Assembly: GCF_021602345.1 (NCBI RefSeq)
Contig: NZ_BQID01000001.1
Coordinates: forward strand, 186,001-250,000
Reading direction: 5' to 3'
DNA from: Pseudomonas pharyngis
GTDB taxonomy: Bacteria > Pseudomonadota > Gammaproteobacteria > Pseudomonadales > Pseudomonadaceae
DNA: 64,000 nucleotides
The position numbers and the translations under genes are program-made. Within the stretch, counting starts at the first letter, position 1. Each line of letters opens with the position of its first letter. Positions 58,267-64,000 of the stretch are shown here, piece by piece. The notes beneath the pieces were generated by a model, which made no database searches, was not told the origin of the DNA, and saw only the letters and a list, made by a program, of their open reading frames with translations.

Positions 58267-59217
58267 ATGAGCGTTCGCGTCGGGATTGTCATGGACCCAA
58301 TCGCCAGCATTTCCTATAAAAAGGATAGCTCGCTGGCCATGCTGCTGGCGGCGCAGAAGCGCGGCTGGGAACTGTTCTATATGGAACAGAAAGACCTTTA
58401 CCAGGGTGAAGGCCAGGCACGGGCGCGAATGAAGCCGCTGAAAGTCTTCGCCAACCCGGAAAAATGGTTCGAACTGGGCGCCGAGCAGGATTCGCTGCTC
58501 AGCGATCTGAACGTGATCCTGATGCGCAAGGATCCACCGTTCGACATGGAGTTCGTCTACTCCACCTACCTGCTCGAACAGGCCGAGTCCGCCGGGGTGC
58601 TGGTGGTCAACAAACCGCAGAGCCTGCGCGACTGCAACGAAAAGCTGTTCGCCACGCTGTTCCCGCAGTGCACGCCGCCAACCGTGGTCAGCCGCCGCGC
58701 CGACGTGCTGCGTGAATTCGCCGCCAAACATGGCGACGTGATCCTCAAGCCGCTGGACGGCATGGGCGGTACTTCGATCTTCCGTCACCGCGCCGGCGAC
58801 CCGAACCTGTCGGTGATCCTGGAAACCCTGACGGCCCTCGGCGCCCAGCAGATCATGGGCCAGGCCTACCTGCCGGCGATCAAGGACGGCGACAAGCGCA
58901 TCCTGATGATCGACGGCGAGCCGGTGGATTATTGCCTGGCGCGGATTCCGGCCCAGGGCGAAACCCGTGGCAACCTCGCGGCTGGCGGTCGTGGCGAAGC
59001 CCGTCCGCTGACCGACAAGGATCGCTGGATCGCCGCCCAGGTCGGCCCGACCTTGCGCGAAAAAGGCCTGCTGTTCGTCGGCCTGGACGTGATCGGCGAG
59101 CACCTGACCGAAATCAACGTCACCAGCCCGACCTGCATCCGCGAAATCGACAATGCCTTCGGCACCGACATCGGCAGCCTGCTGATGGATGCCATCGAGA
59201 AAAAGCTGCAAGCTTGA
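58267..59217 (+). CDS. gshB: Glutathione synthetase
   Basis: A 316-residue ATP-grasp enzyme joining glycine to gamma-glutamylcysteine. The start VRVGIVMDPIASISYKKDSS, the KPLDGMGGTSIFR glycine-rich loop and LTEINVTSPTCIREI near the C-terminus are standard for GshB, and the length fits. AGGA precedes the ATG. It is followed by tonB on the same strand after about 100 bases. Confidence 0.97.
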   Translation: MSVRVGIVMDPIASISYKKDSSLAMLLAAQKRGWELFYMEQKDLYQGEGQARARMKPLKVFANPEKWFELGAEQDSLLSDLNVILMRKDPPFDMEFVYSTYLLEQAESAGVLVVNKPQSLRDCNEKLFATLFPQCTPPTVVSRRADVLREFAAKHGDVILKPLDGMGGTSIFRHRAGDPNLSVILETLTALGAQQIMGQAYLPAIKDGDKRILMIDGEPVDYCLARIPAQGETRGNLAAGGRGEARPLTDKDRWIAAQVGPTLREKGLLFVGLDVIGEHLTEINVTSPTCIREIDNAFGTDIGSLLMDAIEKKLQA

Positions 59218-59324
59218 TGTGCATCACATGCAGCCTGTCGCTTGATGCTTGAAGCCCAAGGCGTGAAACCAACATTGCGTTATCATGCGCGGCCTGTGAA
59301 AAACGCGATGTTGGTTTTCTTGTC

Positions 59325-60224
59325 ATGACACTTCCGTCCGATCTGCCCGCTGAACTCGCCCATAAAGGCGTGCGCCCGGTCGATCGCCTCGGATTTACCC
59401 TGTTTCTCGCGGCGCTGATCCACCTGGCGCTGCTGCTCGGCGTGGGTTTCACCATGGTCGAGCCCAAGCAGATCAGCAAAACCCTGGAAATCACCCTCGC
59501 CACCTTCAAGAGCGAAAAGAAGCCGGCGAAGGCCGATTTCCTAGCCCAGGAAAACCAGGAAGGCAGCGGTACCCTCGACAAGAAGGCGATCCCCAAGACC
59601 ACCGAAGTCGCGCCGTTCCAGGCAAACGAAGTCAAGAAAGTCACCCCTCCACCGGCCGCCAAGCCGGAAGTGCAGGAAGCCGCGCCCAAGGCGGCCGTGA
59701 CCACCGTCGCGCCGAAACCGAAAAAGGCGCCGACCAAGAAAGAAGAAGCCAGGACCGAGACCAAACCGACGGTCGATGCGCCGACTTTCGACAGCTCGCA
59801 GCTCTCCAGCGACATCGCCAGCCTTGAAGCCGAACTGGCCAACGAACAACAGCTGTACGCCAAGCGCCCGCGCATCCACCGCCTCAGCGCCGCGTCGACC
59901 ATGCGCGACAAGGGCGCCTGGTACAAGGACGAATGGCGCAAGAAGGTCGAGCGCATCGGCAACCTCAATTACCCCGACGAAGCCCGGCGCAAGCAGATCT
60001 ACGGCAATCTGCGCCTGATGGTGTCGATCAACCGCGACGGCTCGCTGTATGAAGTGCTGGTGCTGGAGTCTTCCGGCCAGCCGCTGCTGGATCAGGCGGC
60101 GCAACGTATCGTGCGACTGGCGGCACCGTTTGCACCGTTTACCGGGGACCTGTCGGACATCGACCGGCTGGAAATCATCCGCACCTGGAAATTCGCCCGG
60201 GGTGACCGGCTGTCCAGTAACTGA
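59325..60224 (+). CDS. tonB: TonB energy transducer
   Basis: A 299-residue inner-membrane-anchored protein. The anchor helix (LFLAALIHLALLLGVGF, about 26-43) follows a cytoplasmic stretch. It is followed by a Lys-, Pro- and Ala-rich periplasmic spacer (about 60-170) and the C-terminal TonB domain (YPDEARRKQIYGNLRLMVSI, then GSLYEVLVLESSGQPLLD). It spans the periplasm to power outer-membrane receptors with ExbBD. No exbBD genes are adjacent. It sits in the gshB-tonB-yqgE-ruvX order usual in pseudomonads. Confidence 0.93.
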   Translation: MTLPSDLPAELAHKGVRPVDRLGFTLFLAALIHLALLLGVGFTMVEPKQISKTLEITLATFKSEKKPAKADFLAQENQEGSGTLDKKAIPKTTEVAPFQANEVKKVTPPPAAKPEVQEAAPKAAVTTVAPKPKKAPTKKEEARTETKPTVDAPTFDSSQLSSDIASLEAELANEQQLYAKRPRIHRLSAASTMRDKGAWYKDEWRKKVERIGNLNYPDEARRKQIYGNLRLMVSINRDGSLYEVLVLESSGQPLLDQAAQRIVRLAAPFAPFTGDLSDIDRLEIIRTWKFARGDRLSSN

Positions 60225-60283
60225 GTCGATCTTTTGCCCGCTCCAGCTTGTCAGTTCGCCCCCCGAACGCCACACTACCGCAC

Positions 60284-60856
60284 ATGAAAAACGTCAGCCC
60301 CAGCTACCTCAAGCATCACTTCCTGATCGCCATGCCACACATGGCCGACCCGAACTTTGCCCACACCTTGACCTACATCGTCGAGCACACGGCCAATGGC
60401 GCCATGGGGCTGGTGGTCAACCGACCGCAAGAGCTGAATCTGGCCGACATCCTCGAACAACTGCGCCCTGACATCGACCCGCCAGCGCTGTGCCAGCATG
60501 TGCCGATCTTCATCGGCGGCCCGGTGCAGACTGATCGCGGTTTTGTCCTGCACCCGGCGGGCAAGACGTTCCAGGCGACCGTCGAGCTGGAGGGCGATCT
60601 GGCCCTGTCCACCTCGCAGGACGTGCTGTTCGCCATCGCCGATGGCGTGGGCCCGGCCAAAAGCGTCATCACCCTCGGTTATGCGGGCTGGGAAGCCGGG
60701 CAACTGGAGGCCGAGCTGGCCGACAACGCCTGGCTGACCTGCCCGTACGACGCCGACATCCTGTTCAACACCAGCAGTGAACTGCGCCTGGAAGCAGCGG
60801 CCAGGCACCTGGGGATCAACCTCAGCCTGCTGACCAGCCAGGCAGGACACGCCTGA
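60284..60856 (+). CDS. yqgE: YqgE/AlgH family protein
   Basis: A 190-residue cytosolic protein of unclear biochemistry, called AlgH in P. aeruginosa for its link to alginate regulation. SYLKHHFLIAMPHMADPNF and VNRPQELNLADIL are the family opening; LGYAGWEAGQLEAELADNAW is the conserved core. Its ATG overlaps ruvX as ATGA, so translation is coupled. I start at 60284, since the frame upstream is proline- and arginine-rich and not conserved in kind. Confidence 0.93.
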   Translation: MKNVSPSYLKHHFLIAMPHMADPNFAHTLTYIVEHTANGAMGLVVNRPQELNLADILEQLRPDIDPPALCQHVPIFIGGPVQTDRGFVLHPAGKTFQATVELEGDLALSTSQDVLFAIADGVGPAKSVITLGYAGWEAGQLEAELADNAWLTCPYDADILFNTSSELRLEAAARHLGINLSLLTSQAGHA

Positions 60857-61293
60857 TGGCCCTGCGCCTGATCCTCGGCTTCGACTACGGCACCAAACAG
60901 ATCGGCGTGGCGGTCGGCCAGGTGATTACCGGCCAGGCCCGCGAACTGTGCACCTTGAAGGCGCAAAACGGTGTGCCGGACTGGAATCAGGTCGAAGCCC
61001 TGATAAAGGAATGGAAACCCGACGCCGTGGTGGTCGGCCTGCCGCTGAACATGGACGGCACGCCCAGCGAGATGTGCGCCCGCGCCGAGAAATTCGCCCG
61101 CCGCCTCAATGGCCGCTTCAACCTGCCTTTCTATACCCACGATGAGCGCCTGACGACCTTCGAAGCCAAGGGCGAGCGACTGGTGCGCGGTGGGCAGAAG
61201 GGCAGCTACCGCGACAACCCGGTGGACGCCATCGCCGCCGCCCTGCTGCTGCAAGGCTGGCTCGACGAAAACACCGCACTATTTGAATCCTGA
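60856..61293 (+). CDS. ruvX: Holliday junction resolvase-like RuvX/YqgF
   Basis: A 145-residue RNase H-fold nuclease implicated in pre-16S rRNA 5' end processing. LGFDYGTKQIGVAVGQ holds the first catalytic Asp, the VVGLPLNMDGT strand is typical, and DERLTTFEA carries further acidic residues. It overlaps the yqgE stop by one base and is followed by a terminator hairpin before pyrR. Confidence 0.94.
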   Translation: MALRLILGFDYGTKQIGVAVGQVITGQARELCTLKAQNGVPDWNQVEALIKEWKPDAVVVGLPLNMDGTPSEMCARAEKFARRLNGRFNLPFYTHDERLTTFEAKGERLVRGGQKGSYRDNPVDAIAAALLLQGWLDENTALFES

Positions 61294-61294
61294 C

Positions 61295-61318
61295 AAGCGC
61301 TACGGCGCTTTTCTTTTG
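61295..61318 (+). terminator. ruvX terminator hairpin
   Basis: AAGCGC (61295-61300) pairs with GCGCTT (61305-61310) over TACG, followed by TTCTTTT, directly after the ruvX stop. The stem is short, so read-through into pyrR is possible. Confidence 0.65.
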
Positions 61319-61374
61319 GTTACAACCCGAGCCCCGGTTCGCGAGAACCGGCTCGACCCCGAGAAGGAGCAACC

Positions 61375-61878
61375 ATGAGCCTGCCCAATCCCGCCGATCT
61401 GATCAGCCAGATGGCGACCCGCCTCAAGGCGCACCTTGCCCAGCGTGAAATCAGCGAACCGCGTTACATCGGCATCCGCACCGGCGGCGTCTGGGTCGCC
61501 CAGTCCCTGCTCAAAGAGCTGGGCAGCGATGCGCCATTGGGCACGCTGGATGTTTCCTTCTACCGCGACGACTTCAGCCAGAACGGCCTGCACCCGCAAG
61601 TGCGCCCTTCCGCCCTGCCCTTCGAAATCGAAGGCCAGCATCTGGTGCTGATCGACGACGTACTGATGAGCGGCCGGACCATCCGCGCTGCCATGAACGA
61701 ACTGTTCGACTACGGCCGCCCGGCCAGCGTGACGCTGGTCTGCCTGCTGGACCTGGACGCCGGCGAACTGCCGATCCGCCCGAACGTGGTCGGCGCGACC
61801 CTGTCGCTGGCCGCCCACGAGCGGGTCAAGCTGTCCGGGCCGGAGCTGGCCCTCGAACTGCAAGACCTAGCCCTTTAA
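61375..61878 (+). CDS. pyrR: PyrR bifunctional regulator/uracil phosphoribosyltransferase
   Basis: A 167-residue phosphoribosyltransferase-fold protein. The PRPP loop [17 protein letters not shown] is clear. In Pseudomonas PyrR acts as regulator of pyrimidine genes, and its enzymic activity may be weak. GAAGGAG precedes the ATG. It heads pyrR-pyrB-pyrC', with pyrB starting 27 bases after its stop. I saw no anti-terminator-type leader between ruvX and pyrR. Confidence 0.94.
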   Translation: MSLPNPADLISQMATRLKAHLAQREISEPRYIGIRTGGVWVAQSLLKELGSDAPLGTLDVSFYRDDFSQNGLHPQVRPSALPFEIEGQHLVLIDDVLMSGRTIRAAMNELFDYGRPASVTLVCLLDLDAGELPIRPNVVGATLSLAAHERVKLSGPELALELQDLAL

Positions 61879-61905
61879 TCCGCCCTATTGAGAGTCCCCC
61901 TCGCG

Positions 61906-62910
61906 ATGACGCCTCTAGATACCAAGCGCCCGCTGCAGCTCAATGATCAGGGCCAGCTGCGCCACTTCCTCTCGCTCGACGACCTGCGCCGCGAGCTGCT
62001 GACGGAAATCCTCGACACCGCCGACTCGTTCCTCGAAGTCGGTGCCCGGGCCGTGAAGAAGGTCCCGTTGCTGCGCGGCAAGACCGTGTGCAATGTGTTC
62101 TTCGAAAACTCGACCCGCACCCGCACCACCTTCGAACTGGCGGCCCAGCGCCTGTCGGCGGACGTGATCACCCTGAACGTGTCGACTTCGTCGGCCAGCA
62201 AGGGCGAAACCCTGCTCGACACCCTGCGCAATCTGGAAGCCATGGCCGCCGACATGTTCGTCGTGCGCCACGGTGACTCCGGCGCTGCTCACTTCATCGC
62301 CGAACATGTCTGCCCGCAAGTGGCGATCATCAACGGCGGCGACGGCCGGCACGCGCACCCGACCCAGGGCATGCTCGACATGCTGACCATCCGCCGCCAC
62401 AAGGGCGGTTTCGAGAACCTCTCGGTGGCCATCGTTGGCGACATCCTGCACTCGCGGGTGGCGCGCTCGAACATGCTCGCCCTGAAGACCCTCGGTTGCC
62501 CGGACATCCGCGTGATCGCGCCGAAGACCCTGCTGCCGATCGGCATCGAGCAGTACGGCGTGAAGGTCTACACCGACATGACCGAAGGCCTGAAAGACGT
62601 CGACGTGGTGATCATGCTGCGCCTGCAGCGTGAGCGCATGACCGGCGGCCTGCTGCCGAGCGAAGGCGAGTTCTACCGCCTGTTCGGCCTGACCACCGCG
62701 CGCCTGGCCGGCGCCAAGCCCGATTGCATCGTCATGCACCCCGGGCCGATCAACCGTGGCGTGGAGATCGAGTCGGCGGTGGCCGACGGCCCGCACTCGG
62801 TGATCCTCAATCAAGTCACCTACGGCATCGCGATCCGTATGGCCGTGCTGTCGATGGCCATGAGCGGGCAAACGGCGCAACGTCAATTCGAGCAGGAGAA
62901 CGCCCAGTGA
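61906..62910 (+). CDS. pyrB: Aspartate carbamoyltransferase catalytic subunit
   Basis: A 334-residue enzyme forming carbamoyl-aspartate, the committed step of pyrimidine synthesis. The carbamoyl-phosphate loop [31 protein letters not shown] and [15 protein letters not shown] are all intact. It has an N-terminal extension of about 25 residues beyond the E. coli chain, typical of Pseudomonas, where it forms a dodecamer with the PyrC' protein. It overlaps the next gene by four bases (GTGA). Confidence 0.97.
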   Translation: MTPLDTKRPLQLNDQGQLRHFLSLDDLRRELLTEILDTADSFLEVGARAVKKVPLLRGKTVCNVFFENSTRTRTTFELAAQRLSADVITLNVSTSSASKGETLLDTLRNLEAMAADMFVVRHGDSGAAHFIAEHVCPQVAIINGGDGRHAHPTQGMLDMLTIRRHKGGFENLSVAIVGDILHSRVARSNMLALKTLGCPDIRVIAPKTLLPIGIEQYGVKVYTDMTEGLKDVDVVIMLRLQRERMTGGLLPSEGEFYRLFGLTTARLAGAKPDCIVMHPGPINRGVEIESAVADGPHSVILNQVTYGIAIRMAVLSMAMSGQTAQRQFEQENAQ

Positions 62911-64000
62911 AGCTCAGCATTCTCGGCGCCCGCGTCATCGATCCAAGCAGCGGCCTGGATCAAATCACCGATATTCACGTTGAAGCCTGCAAGATCGTCG
63001 CCCTCGGCGCTGCACCGGCCGGTTTCACTGCCGTCGAAACCATCGATGCCCGAGGCCTTGTTGCCGCTCCAGGTCTCGTAGACCTCAACGTCGCCCTGCG
63101 CGAGCCGGGCTACAGTCGCAAAGGCACCATCGCCAGCGAAACCCGCGCTGCGGCGGCCGGTGGCGTGACCAGCCTGTGCTGCCCGCCGAAGACCAAACCG
63201 GTGCTCGACACCTCCGCCGTGGCCGAGCTGATCCTCGACCGCGCCCGCGAGGCCGGCAACACCAAGGTGTTCCCGATCGGCGCGCTGAGCAAAGGTCTGG
63301 ATGGCGAACAGCTCGCAGAACTGGTGGCCCTGCGCGACGCCGGTTGCGTGGCGTTCGGCAACGGTCTGGAAAGCTTCCGCAACACCCGCACCCTGTGCCG
63401 GGCGCTGGACTACGCGGCAACGTTCGACCTGACGGTGATTTTCAACTCGCAGGATCACGACCTCGCCGATGGCGGCCTGGCCCACGAAGGCGCCACCGCC
63501 AGCTTCCTCGGCCTGCCGGGCATCCCGGAAACCGCTGAAACCGTGGCCCTGGCCCGTGATCTGTTGCTGGTCGAGCAAACCGGCGTGCGTGCGCACTTCA
63601 GCCAGCTGACCAGCGCTCGCGGCGTGGCCCTGATCGCTCAGGCCCAGGCTCGTGGTTTGAAAGTCACGGCGGATGTCGCCCTGTATCAGTTGATCCTGAC
63701 GGACGAAGCGCTGATCGACTTCAGTAGCCTGTACCACGTGCAACCGCCGCTGCGCACCCGCGCCGACCGCGATGGTCTGCGTGAAGCGGTGAAGTCCGGC
63801 GTGGTCTCGGCCATCTCCAGCCATCACCAGCCCCATGAACGCGATGCCAAACTGGCACCGTTCGGCGCGACCGAGCCGGGTATCAGCAGCGTCGAGCTGT
63901 TGCTGCCGCTGGCGATGACGCTGGTCGAGGATGGTCTGCTGGATCTGCCGACCCTGCTGGCCCGCCTGAGCGCCGGCCCGGCCGAAGCCCTGCGCCTGCC
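62907..64000 (+). CDS. pyrC': Inactive dihydroorotase homologue PyrC' (partial)
   Basis: Starts at GTG within the last codons of pyrB and runs off the window after about 364 residues. The fold is dihydroorotase-like ([35 protein letters not shown]). The metal-binding His-X-His expected after GLVD is replaced by Asn-Val-Ala ([11 protein letters not shown]), so zinc chemistry is lost. Known pseudomonad PyrC' proteins lack activity but hold the ATCase together. Tight coupling with pyrB fits that structural role. Catalytic dihydroorotase must be encoded elsewhere. Confidence 0.93.
   Translation, partial: MKLSILGARVIDPSSGLDQITDIHVEACKIVALGAAPAGFTAVETIDARGLVAAPGLVDLNVALREPGYSRKGTIASETRAAAAGGVTSLCCPPKTKPVLDTSAVAELILDRAREAGNTKVFPIGALSKGLDGEQLAELVALRDAGCVAFGNGLESFRNTRTLCRALDYAATFDLTVIFNSQDHDLADGGLAHEGATASFLGLPGIPETAETVALARDLLLVEQTGVRAHFSQLTSARGVALIAQAQARGLKVTADVALYQLILTDEALIDFSSLYHVQPPLRTRADRDGLREAVKSGVVSAISSHHQPHERDAKLAPFGATEPGISSVELLLPLAMTLVEDGLLDLPTLLARLSAGPAEALRL

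Overview
The window is chromosomal DNA of a Pseudomonas, most likely of the P. fluorescens group. The support is the gene order fba-pgk-epd-tkt next to metK, the complete biotin-independent malonate decarboxylase operon with madLM and mdcR, the pil-chp chemosensory cluster beside gshB-tonB-yqgE-ruvX-pyrR-pyrB-pyrC', an SAH riboswitch in front of ahcY, high G+C codon use, and several Pseudomonas-style REP palindromes. No rRNA, tRNA, CRISPR array or intact insertion sequence was seen.

Layout. 1-2900 is an accessory, partly decayed segment: a 5'-truncated frameshifted gene, the 3' end of a PL7 alginate-lyase-like gene, two diverged 90-bp repeats, a DUF6124 gene with a structured leader, an A+T-rich orphan gene, and a duplicated 3' fragment of fba. 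2920-9147 (minus strand) is central carbon metabolism: fba, two small lipoproteins, pgk, epd and tktA. 9356-11675 is an ArsR-methyltransferase regulator plus metK. 11767-21177 holds ligB, a DUF1090 protein, a cytochrome c'-like lipoprotein, mltA, a MAPEG protein, EamA and MFS transporters, an Na+/H+ antiporter, an FNT channel and an acyl-CoA thioesterase. 21297-23941 is the SAH riboswitch, ahcY and metF. 24090-32778 holds a solute-binding protein, rhlE, cybB-yceI, an unusual FAD amine oxidase, bioA and rsmE. 32783-36602 is an amino-acid binding protein and dehydrogenase pair with a divergent LysR gene, then trhA. 36745-45112 is mdcR and mdcABCDEGH-madLM. 45228-48143 is a second accessory pocket: another DUF6124 gene with the same leader, and an A+T-rich glycosyltransferase gene between two direct repeats. 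48176-58041 (minus) is pilGHIJ-chpA-chpC. 58267-64000 is gshB, tonB, yqgE, ruvX, pyrR, pyrB and the start of pyrC'.

How the genes work together. metK, ahcY and metF form much of the S-adenosylmethionine cycle. The sequence suggests two controls: a 20-bp palindrome before the regulator-metK pair, and an SAH riboswitch before ahcY. The mdc genes encode malonate uptake, prosthetic-group synthesis and decarboxylation. The pil-chp genes control type IV pilus or twitching signalling, but no methyltransferase (pilK) or methylesterase (chpB) gene is present in the cluster.

The most interesting signal is a short RNA-like element directly upstream of both DUF6124 genes (1086-1140 and 45305-45361). A nearly invariant loop is enclosed by a stem whose two arms have completely different sequences in the two copies but stay complementary. 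The loop also pairs with a downstream strand, giving H-type pseudoknot topology. This is compensatory change between paralogous loci within one genome.
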